A stretch of DNA of 64,000 nucleotides from Spirosoma fluviale (GCF_900230225.1 NZ_OCNH01000003.1:1178001-1242000), one strand, 5' to 3'. Positions 38,023 to 47,129 are shown, numbered from the stretch's first letter. Notes: generated by a model not told the origin, from the sequence alone. Numbers and translations are program-made.

Positions 38023-39162
38023 ATGTCCATCAATCGTCGTGACTGGCTACGGGCCAGTATGTTATCTGGCCTAAGCCTGGCTGCTGCTCCAGCGGCATTC
38101 TGTGAACCGGAGCCCGAGATGCCCAAAGGGTACAAAGTGCCGAAAGTGGGTATAAAAGCCCGGTTGTCGGCCAACGAGAACCCGTATGGTCCTTCGCCCA
38201 AAGCCCTGAAGACCATCACAGAAGCAGCACCCGATGGCTACCTGTACGCGATGGAATACGCCAAGCAGTTTCGAAAACTAATAGCCGATACCGAAGGCGT
38301 TCCCGAAGAGTATGTACTGCTGGGCGCGGGTTCCGGCGAGTTACTGACGGCTGCGGCACTCTGGTCGGCTTACCGTCCCAATGCGGGCCGGACAATCGTT
38401 GCCCCCGACCCAACGTTCGATGCACTCCCTCGCTCGGTCATCAAGCATGGCGTTACAATGGACCGTGTACCGCTTGTAGCCGCCGATGGCTATGACATTA
38501 ACCTGAACAAGCTCAACGAGCGCGTTGGCAGCCAGACGGGCATGGTTTATCTCTGCAACCCCAACAACCCAACTGCCATAACCGTTGACCCGGCCAAACT
38601 CCGTGCTTTCTGCGAAGCGGTAGGGGCAAAAACGCCTATTCTGGTGGATGAGGCATATATTGATTACACGCCGGACCCAAAAGCCTATACGATGGTCGAC
38701 ATGGTGAAGAAGGGCAGCAACGTCATTGTTACCAAGACCTTCTCGAAAGTGCATGGTTTTGCCGGTTTGCGGGCGGGCTATATGATTGCCAAGCCGGAGT
38801 TGCTGGAGCAGATCGCCAAGTTTGCCACCGGCGGCAGCTCCATGAGCATGACCACCTTGCGAGCCGCTATCGTTAGTTTGCAGGACAAGGATTTCGTGAA
38901 GTTCTCGCTGGGCAAAACGCAGGAGTCGAAAGATTTTCTGTACAAAGTGCTGAAGCAAACTAATTACGAGCCGCTGCCCTCGGGCGCTAACTTCGTGATG
39001 TTCCCCATCCGGATGAAGGGCGAAGATTTCGTAGCCCGAATGATGGACCAGGGTGTGAGCATTCGTCAGTGGAAGTTCGACGGCCAGTACTGGTGCCGCG
39101 TTAGCCTGGGCACCATGCCGCAAATGCAGGCCTTTGCCGATGGCTTAAAAATGATTTCCTGA
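38023..39162 (+). CDS. Tat-exported HisC-like PLP aminotransferase
   Basis: 379 residues. The N-terminus MSINRRDWLRASMLSGLSLAAAPAAF has a twin-arginine and a hydrophobic core typical of Tat signals, which suits export of a folded, cofactor-bound enzyme. The rest is a fold-type I aminotransferase of the histidinol-phosphate aminotransferase group: LSANENPYGPSP, GAGSGELL, YLCNPNNPTA, DEAYIDY (Asp209), and the PLP lysine Lys242 in TKTFSKVHGFAGLRAGY. Biosynthetic HisC has no signal peptide, so this copy is probably periplasmic with a different substrate. No his genes are nearby. Confidence 0.88.
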   Translation: MSINRRDWLRASMLSGLSLAAAPAAFCEPEPEMPKGYKVPKVGIKARLSANENPYGPSPKALKTITEAAPDGYLYAMEYAKQFRKLIADTEGVPEEYVLLGAGSGELLTAAALWSAYRPNAGRTIVAPDPTFDALPRSVIKHGVTMDRVPLVAADGYDINLNKLNERVGSQTGMVYLCNPNNPTAITVDPAKLRAFCEAVGAKTPILVDEAYIDYTPDPKAYTMVDMVKKGSNVIVTKTFSKVHGFAGLRAGYMIAKPELLEQIAKFATGGSSMSMTTLRAAIVSLQDKDFVKFSLGKTQESKDFLYKVLKQTNYEPLPSGANFVMFPIRMKGEDFVARMMDQGVSIRQWKFDGQYWCRVSLGTMPQMQAFADGLKMIS

Positions 39163-39202
39163 AATAAGTCAAAGCAATAGGCTGACTATTTATTTCCTTC
39201 TT

Positions 39203-39231
39203 TAAGTGGTGACATACAATGTCACCACTTA
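39203..39231 (+). terminator. intrinsic terminator, 11-bp stem with T tail
   Basis: TAAGTGGTGAC (39203-39213) pairs perfectly with GTCACCACTTA (39221-39231) and is followed by seven T residues, 40 bases after the aminotransferase stop. Confidence 0.9.
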
Positions 39232-39250
39232 TTTTTTTGACAGGTTTAAC

Positions 39251-39622
39251 TCATTTCGCTGACTGGGCGACAATAACAACCTCTTGTGGAGAGGATGGGG
39301 TGGGGTTACCAGAAGAACCGGCAAGGGGTATCAATACACCACCTTCTACACGCTCGTAGAAGAACCCGGTGAAGCGGCCAACACGTCCTTTGTAAGCAGA
39401 AGAAGCATTGGTTTTAAGATGGGAAAACTGGTAGTCTGAATTGGTGAGTTTTACCGCCACCTCTTTAGTGATCGTCGATCGTAAGCCATTACGCCAGTAA
39501 TCAGTTCGCATCGTTAACTGATCTGCGCCTGTAACTTCCAGGGCAATAGTGAAGTTATTTACGGTAATTTTGTTAATGCAAGGCGTATACCCTGCCGGGC
39601 TGTACTGAGTACACAGTATCAC
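39251..39622 (-). CDS. hypothetical protein, possibly 5'-truncated
   Basis: 123-residue frame with no recognised domain, starting at GTG 39622. The interior is plausible protein (TIALEVTGADQLTMRTDYWRNGLRS; GFFYERVEGGVLIPLAG), with a Ser/Pro-rich stretch near the end. It lacks a signal peptide and a good start; an ATG slightly upstream (39650 region) runs into a stop in another frame. It may be the surviving 3' part of a longer gene. Low confidence that it is expressed as drawn. Confidence 0.4.
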   Translation of the reverse strand: MILCTQYSPAGYTPCINKITVNNFTIALEVTGADQLTMRTDYWRNGLRSTITKEVAVKLTNSDYQFSHLKTNASSAYKGRVGRFTGFFYERVEGGVLIPLAGSSGNPTPSSPQEVVIVAQSAK

Positions 39623-39711
39623 CCGAAAAGTTGCATAACTAACTTTATGTAAAGGGAGTAAAGTAATAATCAGGTCTTTATATGCTTATGGCTTAAACGC
39701 AAAAATGTCCA

Positions 39712-40221
39712 ATGAAAAAATATATAGGTATTTGTTACTTAGTATTCATGGGTCAGCTAGCCATAGCTCAGGTGCCAAATCATTCACTCAGTGAGGACCC
39801 CGTCTTTTCGACCGTTTTACGACGGCGTATCCAGTACCCAATCAATGCTGAACGAGAAGGTGTCTATGCCAAAATTTATGCAGGCTTCCACATCGACAAA
39901 AAAGGGCATATTCAGCAAGTTAGTATTTTAAACCCCAGTAAAGTTGGATATGGATTTGAGGAAGAGGTACTCAAAAAACTAAAATTGTTACCCCCTTTAC
40001 AGCCAAAATATGAAGGCAACTATGCTCTTCCGATAACGTTTGCATTCATTGATCATACGAATCATGCTAAGCCAGTAAGCCCTTCAGGTAAGCTCTCTAG
40101 GCTATACCTTACGGATCGGATTTTACTAAATGAGGTCGAGATAATAGGAGGAAGAATTCCCGAACAGAGAGACAAAGTTAAGCCTCAAAGCCTAGGCCAT
40201 GTTATAACTACAAACCAATAG
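39712..40221 (+). CDS. exported protein with TonB C-terminal-like domain
   Basis: 169 residues with a signal peptide (MKKYIGICYLVFMGQLAIAQ). The middle matches the stand-alone TonB C-terminal pattern: LRRRIQYPINAEREGVYAKIYAGFHIDKKGHIQQVSIL, VGYGFEEEVLKKLKLLP, and YALPITFAF. The last 50 residues (LYLTDRILLNEVEIIGGRIPEQRDK) do not belong to that domain. It is AT-rich and alone. A role in outer-membrane receptor or cell-wall contact is possible, but there is no membrane anchor for energy transfer. Confidence 0.7.
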   Translation: MKKYIGICYLVFMGQLAIAQVPNHSLSEDPVFSTVLRRRIQYPINAEREGVYAKIYAGFHIDKKGHIQQVSILNPSKVGYGFEEEVLKKLKLLPPLQPKYEGNYALPITFAFIDHTNHAKPVSPSGKLSRLYLTDRILLNEVEIIGGRIPEQRDKVKPQSLGHVITTNQ

Positions 40222-40331
40222 GTATGCAAGTACAACTTGTTGTATAAGTGCAATTGTGTTAATTAAATAAATATAATTAAAACTCTTATTAGTATAATTA
40301 TACTATAAAAACTATCAGATCTCGCTCATTT

Positions 40332-41576
40332 TTATTGTTTTATCGTCACGGGCTTTGTGGGGTCAATGCGTAGCCAGAGTAAGGCACTTACCAGCAAGCA
40401 CCCGGCAATCATGAATAGCGGATAGTTGAAATTATGGGTGTTCTCGACGATGATGCCGAAGAGGATGGTAATGAAAAAGCCGCCCAATTGCCCCGCAAAA
40501 TTCATGGCTCCCGTCACCGAGCCCGCATTCCGCTGGCCAATGTCTACACAAACGGCAAACGCAACCGGTAATGCCAGATCCTTCATCAGGACGCAGGTTG
40601 CCAGAAAATAACCCGCTAGTTGGTTGTCGGTAGTCAGGCCCGCCAGCAGGAAAAATAAACTCGATAAACCCAGACCACCAACGCCAACGGCCCGGCGACC
40701 AATTTTGAGCCCGTACCGTTTCGTTAAGGCATCGCTTAGAATGCCGCCTACCAGACAGCCGATTGCGCCCAGAAAGTAAGAGAGCGAAATGAAGTTTTTA
40801 GTCTGGTCTTCGGTCATGCCGCGCCCTTCCTGAAAATAAACTGACGACCAGTTGGTGAAAAAATAAGACCCGTAAAAGAACAAATGGCACATGAGCATCA
40901 GCGCCCACAGGTCGGGGTTACTGATGATGGTTTTCCAGGGAATCAGGTGATCTGAAGACTTGATTTTCCGTCCCCGTTCAATTTCCCGCACTTCCTCCAG
41001 GCTGATGCCCGGCTGGGCGGCTGGTTCGTCGCGGAAGGAGAGGTACCAGCCTAAGGCCCACAGCACACCAAGGATTCCTAACAGAACAAACGCCCACCGC
41101 CAGCCAGCCCAGTGTACCAGCGGAATAACTAACAGGGGCGTTAGCGCACCGCCCAGTCGTCCGGCAGCCCAGATAACCGATTGAGCCCGGCCCACTTCAA
41201 CTGCCGGAAACCAGCGCGCAATAACGATGGATGAGTTGGGGTAAGCCCCGGCCTCGCCCGCGCCAAACAAAAACCGAACCACCAGCAGATAAAGAAAACT
41301 AAAGGCGGTTCCGGTTAGCATGGTAAAACCCGACCACCACAGAACCACCCGCGTTAAAACCCGTCGGGGTCCAATTCGGTCGCCGAGCGAGCCGGTTGGT
41401 ATTTCAAACAAGGCATAGGCCAGAGAGAAAGCGCCCAGAATCCAGCCAAACTGCTGGTTATCAAGATTGAGGTCTGACTTGACGTATTTACTGACAACGT
41501 TCATGCAAACGCGGTCGAGGTAAGTAATGGTTGAGAGCAGGAATAAGCCCGCCAGCACGCGGTAACGAACCTTCAT
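40332..41576 (-). CDS. MFS transporter, anion:cation symporter-like
   Basis: Twelve-helix major facilitator of about 414 residues from ATG 41576 (MKVRYRVLAGLFLLSTITYLDRVCMNVV). The longer frame adds non-membrane residues. Marks are TYLDRVCMNVV in helix 1, GWILGAFSLAYALFEIPTGSLGDRIGPRRVL (the MFS loop 2-3 signature), GAGEAGAYPNSSIVIARWFP, and WAAGRLGGALTPLL. These match the ACS group (hexuronate, glucarate or other organic-anion carriers). The substrate cannot be fixed from sequence. Inner membrane; no linked catabolic operon. The 110-bp AT-rich gap behind it holds only a 16-bp palindrome at 40290-40305. Confidence 0.9.
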   Translation of the reverse strand: MKVRYRVLAGLFLLSTITYLDRVCMNVVSKYVKSDLNLDNQQFGWILGAFSLAYALFEIPTGSLGDRIGPRRVLTRVVLWWSGFTMLTGTAFSFLYLLVVRFLFGAGEAGAYPNSSIVIARWFPAVEVGRAQSVIWAAGRLGGALTPLLVIPLVHWAGWRWAFVLLGILGVLWALGWYLSFRDEPAAQPGISLEEVREIERGRKIKSSDHLIPWKTIISNPDLWALMLMCHLFFYGSYFFTNWSSVYFQEGRGMTEDQTKNFISLSYFLGAIGCLVGGILSDALTKRYGLKIGRRAVGVGGLGLSSLFFLLAGLTTDNQLAGYFLATCVLMKDLALPVAFAVCVDIGQRNAGSVTGAMNFAGQLGGFFITILFGIIVENTHNFNYPLFMIAGCLLVSALLWLRIDPTKPVTIKQ

Positions 41577-41806
41577 AAAGTGTCGATGAAGCAAAACGGA
41601 AAAGGAGTAGGGTAAAGATAAGTTTGGTGGACGAAAAAACAACAGATGTATTTGAAGATCAGAGATAAGACACAATCAAATTCTGGAAGAATTACCAAGT
41701 GGATACTGTATGTTCTGTATAAATGTTGTTGATCTAGTAATCCTGTTTAAAAAAAATCTTGGTATTATGCCTTTATACCAACCGATGACTGCCGTACTTT
41801 TACGGT

Positions 41807-42844
41807 ATGTCGACCGTAACCATTGCCTCACTTGCCGAAAGCCTGCCTGCTTTCCTGGACTCTTATGATTTTTCAGCCATTGCCGTTATTGCTGATAACC
41901 ATACATTCCGGTTTTGTTATCCTGAACTGAAAGCACTCCTGCCTAAGCACACACTCGTCCGGATCAAATCGGGGGAGGAACAGAAACATATTGCCACCTG
42001 CGAAATGATTTGGGATGCGCTCACGCGGGCTAATTTCGACCGTCACGCACTGGTGCTCAACCTTGGTGGGGGCGTTATCGGCGATATGGGTGGTTTTTGC
42101 GCGGCTACTTACAAACGCGGTATTGCCTTCGCTCAAGTGCCTACTACCTTACTTTCGCAGGTAGACGCCAGTGTGGGTGGTAAACTCGGTATTGATTTCC
42201 GGGGCTTCAAAAATCACATAGGGGTGTTTCAGCAACCCAACGCGGTATTGATTGACCCTACATTTCTGGCTACACTGCCCGAACGTGAACTGCGATCCGG
42301 CTTTGCCGAAGTTATTAAACATTGCCTCATTGCCGATGCCGCCATGTGGGACGAAATTCGCCGGCGCGACCTCGACGAGCAGAACTGGTCGGCGCTGGTG
42401 GCACATTCTGTAGTGGTAAAACAACGCGTCGTTGAACAGGACCCTACGGAAAAGGGCCTGCGGAAGATTTTGAACTTTGGTCATACGCTTGGCCATGCGG
42501 TGGAAACCTATTTCCTGACGCAGCCCCGGAAGCGGCTCCTGCATGGCGAGGCCATTGCGGTAGGGATGATTGCTGAAGCTTATATTGCCTATCAGAAAAA
42601 AATGATCGACGAATCCCTGCTCACACAAATCGAAGAATACATATTTGCCGTATACGGTAATGTGCGATTATCGGATGACGATACCGAGCCAATTCTGGCC
42701 CTGACCTTGCAGGATAAAAAAAATCGGGGTCGTGAAGTACGGATGTCGTTGCTGGATGGAGCCGGAAGTTGCGCCTTCGATATTCTGGTGTCAAACGCCG
42801 AAATGCGCAGAGCAATAGAGTTCTACCGAGGCCTAAATAAATAA
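41807..42844 (+). CDS. aroB: 3-dehydroquinate synthase
   Basis: NAD- and metal-dependent enzyme of the shikimate pathway that cyclises DAHP to 3-dehydroquinate. The 345 residues carry the family core NLGGGVIGDMGGFCAATYKRGIAFAQVPTTLLSQVDASVGGKLGIDF, KNHIGVFQQP, RSGFAEVIKH, ILNFGHTLGHAVE (metal His), and LHGEAIAVGM. The other aro genes are not in the window. ATG 41807; alone on its strand, divergent from the MFS gene. Confidence 0.95.
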   Translation: MSTVTIASLAESLPAFLDSYDFSAIAVIADNHTFRFCYPELKALLPKHTLVRIKSGEEQKHIATCEMIWDALTRANFDRHALVLNLGGGVIGDMGGFCAATYKRGIAFAQVPTTLLSQVDASVGGKLGIDFRGFKNHIGVFQQPNAVLIDPTFLATLPERELRSGFAEVIKHCLIADAAMWDEIRRRDLDEQNWSALVAHSVVVKQRVVEQDPTEKGLRKILNFGHTLGHAVETYFLTQPRKRLLHGEAIAVGMIAEAYIAYQKKMIDESLLTQIEEYIFAVYGNVRLSDDDTEPILALTLQDKKNRGREVRMSLLDGAGSCAFDILVSNAEMRRAIEFYRGLNK

Positions 42845-42866
42845 AGGATAATTAGGCCCTAGTCTA

Positions 42867-42896
42867 TTGTTTGCCAAACAATTACGATTATATTTG
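42867..42896 (+). promoter_or_regulatory. promoter for the DUF4136 lipoprotein gene
   Basis: TATATTTG (42889-42896) with TTG at 42867-42869, a 19-base spacing, fits the Bacteroidota promoter. It gives a leader of roughly 65 bases before the ATG at 42970. Confidence 0.55.
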
Positions 42897-42969
42897 AGTT
42901 CGACCCTTAGTTATCACTACTTTCTATTAAAAACAAGTTATCTATTGAAAACTCTTTACAAGCTTTAGT

Positions 42970-43503
42970 ATGAAAAAGTGCATCGGAATCTTATTTACAC
43001 TGGCCGTCATTGCTGTTGTGGGTTGTTCGCCAAGTAGGTTATTTGTTGAGCATGACTATAGCTACGAGGGCCATTTCAAAAACTACGAATCATTCAATTT
43101 TCTGGAATGCGAATTTGTCGACTCAACTTTACTTTGCTCCGACATTCAGGACGCTATCCGGCATCAGATGGAAGCTCGTGGCTATCGCGTAAGCAACCGA
43201 AGCCCGAATCTGCTGATCTCGTATAATATATTCCGTTCCGACCTGCGTTTCCGGGGCTATCAACAGCCGGTCATCAAAGACTGGGTAGTTCGGGAAGATG
43301 ACGACGCTACCTACAAACGAATTGATTATAACCTGGACGAAGGTACGCTGATGATTTCGCTCATCGACGCCGAATCCTATCAGGTTATCTGGAAGGGCTA
43401 TGCCTCCAAAATGATGCGCAATCAGAACTTCAAGAACAACTATTTCAAAGGGATAGTACGGTCAATTTTCGACCAGTACCCCCTCATGGCTACTGCCAGA
43501 TAG
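42970..43503 (+). CDS. DUF4136 lipoprotein
   Basis: 177-residue lipoprotein: signal peptide with lipobox VIAVVGC (Cys19) and a DUF4136-type mature part (YSYEGHFKNYESFNFLE, DIQDAIRHQMEARGYRVSNRSPNLLISYNIF, GTLMISLIDAESYQVIWKGYASKMM, KGIVRSIFDQYP). The RGYRxxxxxPxLxxxY element and the closing WKGYA are the usual family marks. Probably outer-membrane anchored; function of the family unknown. Followed at once by a 40-bp inverted repeat. Confidence 0.85.
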   Translation: MKKCIGILFTLAVIAVVGCSPSRLFVEHDYSYEGHFKNYESFNFLECEFVDSTLLCSDIQDAIRHQMEARGYRVSNRSPNLLISYNIFRSDLRFRGYQQPVIKDWVVREDDDATYKRIDYNLDEGTLMISLIDAESYQVIWKGYASKMMRNQNFKNNYFKGIVRSIFDQYPLMATAR

Positions 43504-43510
43504 AGACTAA

Positions 43511-43598
43511 AAAGTAAGGCGGGTGGGAACCCGCGATGGACGCGTCAGCAACGCGATATGCTGACGCGTCCATCGCGGGTTCCCACCCGCCTTACTTT
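43511..43598. terminator. 40-bp perfect inverted repeat over the gldA stop
   Basis: 43511-43550 and 43559-43598 are exact reverse complements around an eight-base loop. It lies eight bases after the DUF4136 gene stop and runs through the stop codon (43592-43594) of gldA on the other strand. The middle segments (GGGTGGGAACCC and GACGCGTC) are themselves near-palindromes. Acts most likely as a bidirectional terminator; it is the longest perfect stem in the window. Confidence 0.85.
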
Positions 43599-44509
43599 GT
43601 CAACTCCTTAAAAATTCCTTCCAGTGAATTTTCCTGCTGTCGAAGGCCAACCAGTGTCAGGTTCTGGTCGGCGGCAAGGCGGAAAATGGCCCCTCGCAGA
43701 TCAGTACCAGAACTTGCCGTAATTCGGTATTGTCCATTGGACAGCGGTTCTACCCGCTCTACACCCGGAACGGAGGCCAGTATATTTATGTCGTCCAGTT
43801 CCCGTTCAAACTCCGCCACAACGACAATACCTTCACCCACGGAGGCACGTCTGAGTTGACTCAGCGGTTGATCGGTCACGATCTGGCCGCGGTTAATGAT
43901 GACTACCCGGTCGCAGATAGCTTCTACTTCCTGCATAATGTGCGTTGAAAACAGCACAGTTTTATCGCGCCCGGCATCCCGGATGACCTGCCTTATTTCG
44001 GCTAATTGATTCGGGTCAAGGCCGGTTGTGGGTTCGTCCAGGATCAACACGGGCGGATTATGCAGCAGCGCCTGCGCCAGTCCCACCCGTTGCCGATACC
44101 CCTTAGAAAGCTGACTGATACGTTTATGTTGCTCTCGTCCAAGACCAACCAGGTCAATCATATCCGTAATGCGTCGGGTTAGCTCGGTCCCGCGTATTCC
44201 GTGCAATGAACCGGCAAAGCGCAGGTACTCCTTCACGTACAGGTCGAGGTAGAGCGGATTATGCTCGGGCAGGTAGCCAACACTGCGCCGAACCTCCATA
44301 GGATGCGTCAGAACGTCGAATCCATTGACTTCAACTGTACCAGCGGTGGGAGGGAGGTAGCCCGTCGCAATTTTCATGGTGGTTGATTTTCCCGCGCCAT
44401 TCGGCCCCAGAAATCCGACAATTTCGCCCGGCTGTACGTTCAGCGAAATTTGATTTACAGCCTTTTGCTGGTTGTACTCTTTAGTGAGATTCCGGACCTG
44501 GATAGACAT
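43592..44509 (-). CDS. gldA: gliding motility ABC transporter ATP-binding protein
   Basis: 305-residue ABC ATPase of the GldA type. Walker A GFLGPNGAGKSTTMK (about 33-47), the Q-loop region GYLPEHNPLYLDLYVKEYL, signature LSKGYRQRVGLAQAL, Walker B VLILDEPTTGLDPNQ, and the H-loop STHIMQEVEAI are all present, followed by a C-terminal extension (VPGVERVEPLSNGQYRI) usual in this family. GldA pairs with the membrane proteins GldF/GldG, not in the window. Required for gliding in some Flavobacteria. The gene also resembles general drug-export ATPases, so the motility role is likely but not proven. Confidence 0.85.
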   Translation of the reverse strand: MSIQVRNLTKEYNQQKAVNQISLNVQPGEIVGFLGPNGAGKSTTMKIATGYLPPTAGTVEVNGFDVLTHPMEVRRSVGYLPEHNPLYLDLYVKEYLRFAGSLHGIRGTELTRRITDMIDLVGLGREQHKRISQLSKGYRQRVGLAQALLHNPPVLILDEPTTGLDPNQLAEIRQVIRDAGRDKTVLFSTHIMQEVEAICDRVVIINRGQIVTDQPLSQLRRASVGEGIVVVAEFERELDDINILASVPGVERVEPLSNGQYRITASSGTDLRGAIFRLAADQNLTLVGLRQQENSLEGIFKELTK

Positions 44510-44652
44510 GGTAAATTAGGGATGACAAACGATAAACGACGAACTGCTCACAGTCGGCATACACGCTATGTGAAACTAACGTACAAAAAACCGGAAAGAA
44601 TTTCTATTTTTATCGGTTTAACATCAATAGACACCGTTTTTCTTCATCTCCT

Positions 44653-46341
44653 ATGTCGCTTTTTCGCAAAAAGACCGTAACCCAAATCCTGAGTGATGCC
44701 GCCGAAGGTGAGTCCAGTAAACTGGTAAAGACGCTGGGCGTTCGCGATTTAACATCATTTGGCATTGCAGCTATTATTGGGGCCGGTATTTTCAGCACCA
44801 TAGGACTGGCGAGTTATAACGGTGGGCCTGCTGTATCTCTGTTGTTTGTCTTCACCGCCATTGCCTGCGTTTTTACGGCTTTGAGTTACGCGCAGTTTGC
44901 CAGTACAGTACCCGTTAGTGGCAGCGCGTATACGTATGCGTATGTGGCGTTTGGCGAAATATTTGCCTGGGTAATCGGGTGGGCGCTTATTCTTGAGTAT
45001 GCGGTTAGCAACATGGTTGTGGCCATCTCCTGGTCGGAGTATTTTACGTCCATGCTCAGCGGATTCGGTATTACGTTTCCTAAATATTTTGCAACGGACT
45101 ACGGCTCGGCATCGCGCGCGTTTGATCTGGTGCAACAAACAAAACAGGCCGGTACGGCTCTGACTACATTACCCGAAAATACCCGTTTGCTGGCCGATGC
45201 CTATGCCAATGCGCCTGTTGTTGGTGATCTGCACATAATCGCTAATTTGCCCGCCGGAGCCATAACGGTGTTGATAACAGCCCTGGTATACATCGGGATT
45301 AAAGAATCGCGGACGGCGAGCAACATATTGGTTGTGCTCAAACTGGCGGTTATTGGGCTGGTTATTGGGGTGGGGGCTTTCTATGTCAAGCCAGCCAACT
45401 GGTCGCCGTTTGCGCCAAACGGTGTGTCAGGTGTGTTGAGTGGGGTGGCTTCGGTGTTCTTTGCCTTTATCGGCTTCGACTCCATTTCCACAACGGCCGA
45501 AGAATGCAAGAACCCCCAGCGCGACCTTCCGCGTGCCATGCTTTACTGCCTCGCCATCTGTACCGTGCTGTATGTGCTGATCACGCTGGTTCTGACGGGA
45601 ATGGTGAACTACAAGGAATTAGGTGTTAGTGACCCATTGGCTTATGTATTCCAGAAAGTAAACCTTGATTTTGTGGCTGGGGTTATTTCGGTGAGTGCGG
45701 TGGTCGCTATCACGAGTGCGCTATTGGTGTACCAGTTAGGGCAACCTCGTATCTGGATGACCATGAGCCGGGACGGTCTGCTCTGGAAACGCTTTTCGCG
45801 AATTCACCCCACATACAAAACGCCTTCCTTCGCTACTATCGTTACCGGCTTTCTGGTGGCGATTCCGTCGCTGTTCATGGATCTAAAATTCTTCGTTGAT
45901 CTGACCAGCGTAGGTACATTCTTCGCGTTCATTCTGGTTTGCGCGGGTATCTTATACCTGGATGCCAAGGGACTGACGGCGCAATCGAAGTTTAAAGTGC
46001 CTTACGTTAACGGCAAATACATTATCGGTGTCGTGTTACTGGCCGTACTAGCCTATGCGCTGACAAGGGAGAATGTGAATCTGGTGCAAACACTGGAAAG
46101 TAAACCGCTGCTGGTGGTTTTCTGGGGTGTATGGGCCATACTGGCCGTACAGGGCTTCCGGTATAATTTTTCTCTTTTACCCGTAATCGGGGTATTGACG
46201 AACTTATACCTCATGACTGAGTTAGGTGCCAGCAACTGGCAGATATTCGGTATCTGGCTGCTGATCGGATTAGTAATTTATTTCTCCTATGGATTCAGAA
46301 AGAGTAAGTTGGGCATTAAGGAGAAGGCAATCAAGATTTAG
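44653..46341 (+). CDS. APC-family amino acid permease
   Basis: 562-residue inner-membrane carrier with about 12-14 helices, of the cationic amino acid transporter type. The first helix has the substrate-binding signature FGIAAIIGAGIFSTIGLASYNGGPAV; AYVAFGEIFAWVIGWALILEYAVSNM, FAFIGFDSISTTAEECKNPQRDLPRAML, and the RIWMTMSRDGLLWK loop are typical of the group. A long external loop (KYFATDYGSASRAFDLVQQ to DLHIIANLPAG) follows helix 4. The substrate is an amino acid of unknown identity. Alone on its strand. Confidence 0.9.
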   Translation: MSLFRKKTVTQILSDAAEGESSKLVKTLGVRDLTSFGIAAIIGAGIFSTIGLASYNGGPAVSLLFVFTAIACVFTALSYAQFASTVPVSGSAYTYAYVAFGEIFAWVIGWALILEYAVSNMVVAISWSEYFTSMLSGFGITFPKYFATDYGSASRAFDLVQQTKQAGTALTTLPENTRLLADAYANAPVVGDLHIIANLPAGAITVLITALVYIGIKESRTASNILVVLKLAVIGLVIGVGAFYVKPANWSPFAPNGVSGVLSGVASVFFAFIGFDSISTTAEECKNPQRDLPRAMLYCLAICTVLYVLITLVLTGMVNYKELGVSDPLAYVFQKVNLDFVAGVISVSAVVAITSALLVYQLGQPRIWMTMSRDGLLWKRFSRIHPTYKTPSFATIVTGFLVAIPSLFMDLKFFVDLTSVGTFFAFILVCAGILYLDAKGLTAQSKFKVPYVNGKYIIGVVLLAVLAYALTRENVNLVQTLESKPLLVVFWGVWAILAVQGFRYNFSLLPVIGVLTNLYLMTELGASNWQIFGIWLLIGLVIYFSYGFRKSKLGIKEKAIKI

Positions 46342-46394
46342 GGGCTATTCAAACGTTAACATGCCCCGATTGTTTTGTGTAAAAGCAGGCTGTG

Positions 46395-47129
46395 TTACTT
46401 CCCAAAGAACATAATATGCTGCTGGGGTAAGCGGTCGTCGTTTTTGAGTAGCTTCAGCCCTATAGCTTTCATCTCCTTTGTTGCCTGGGCTACGCTTAGC
46501 TTGTGCAGCTCTTTGATTGGAACATTTGGGTCTTCGGCACGGTATTCGACGAGTACGATCCGCCCGCCTGGTTTTAAAGCCGCTGCAATGTGGCCCATCA
46601 TTTCGCGGGGGTATGAGAATTCATGATAGGCGTCAATCAAAATGGCTATATCAATGCTGTTGGCCGCCAGTTTCGGGTCAGATTCGGTGCCGAGCACGGG
46701 CTGAACATTGGTTATCTTGCGTTTAGCTTTGCCTTCGTTGAGGTACTCAATCATCTCGGGTTGAATATCAACTGCCAGAACATTACCTTTCGCTACCTTA
46801 GGTGCCATCAGAAAAGTAAAGAAACCCGTTCCGGCACCAATATCAGCGACAACGTCGGTTGGTTTAAGAGAAAGGGCTTTGAGTAACAAGTCGGTGCGTT
46901 CTTCGCGTTCGCGCTCGGGACGTTCGAGCCACGACGCGCCAAGGTGACCCATAACCTGAGCAATCTCGCGACCCTGATACAATTTGCCAATGCCATCGCG
47001 GCTGGCATCTTTGAACTGATAAACGGCTGTTGTTGAATCAGTGGTAGAGGTACTGGCAGGTTGCTGCTGAGAAGCACCCCGGCAACAGGCCAGTAGCAGG
47101 ACAAAAAGTAAAACCGACAGATGACGCAT
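46395..47129 (-). CDS. exported or lipid-anchored class I SAM methyltransferase
   Basis: 244 residues. The N-terminus MRHLSVLLFVLLLACCRGAS reads as a lipoprotein signal (LLACC), yet the rest is a class I methyltransferase: motif I VVADIGAGTGFFTFLMA, acidic loop LAVDIQPEMIEYL, DIAILIDAYHEFSYP (motif IV) and LKPGGRIVLVEYRAE. A pre-domain segment (YQGREIAQVMGHLGASWLERPEREREERTDLL) is shared with similar Bacteroidota and planctomycete proteins. SAM is not expected outside the cytoplasm, so either the protein stays inside as a membrane-tethered enzyme or it uses another ligand. Confidence 0.82.
   Translation of the reverse strand: MRHLSVLLFVLLLACCRGASQQQPASTSTTDSTTAVYQFKDASRDGIGKLYQGREIAQVMGHLGASWLERPEREREERTDLLLKALSLKPTDVVADIGAGTGFFTFLMAPKVAKGNVLAVDIQPEMIEYLNEGKAKRKITNVQPVLGTESDPKLAANSIDIAILIDAYHEFSYPREMMGHIAAALKPGGRIVLVEYRAEDPNVPIKELHKLSVAQATKEMKAIGLKLLKNDDRLPQQHIMFFGK

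Noticed and set aside
38023..39162. Histidine biosynthesis operon, suggested by the HisC-like gene
   Set aside because: The protein has an export signal and no his genes are next to it.
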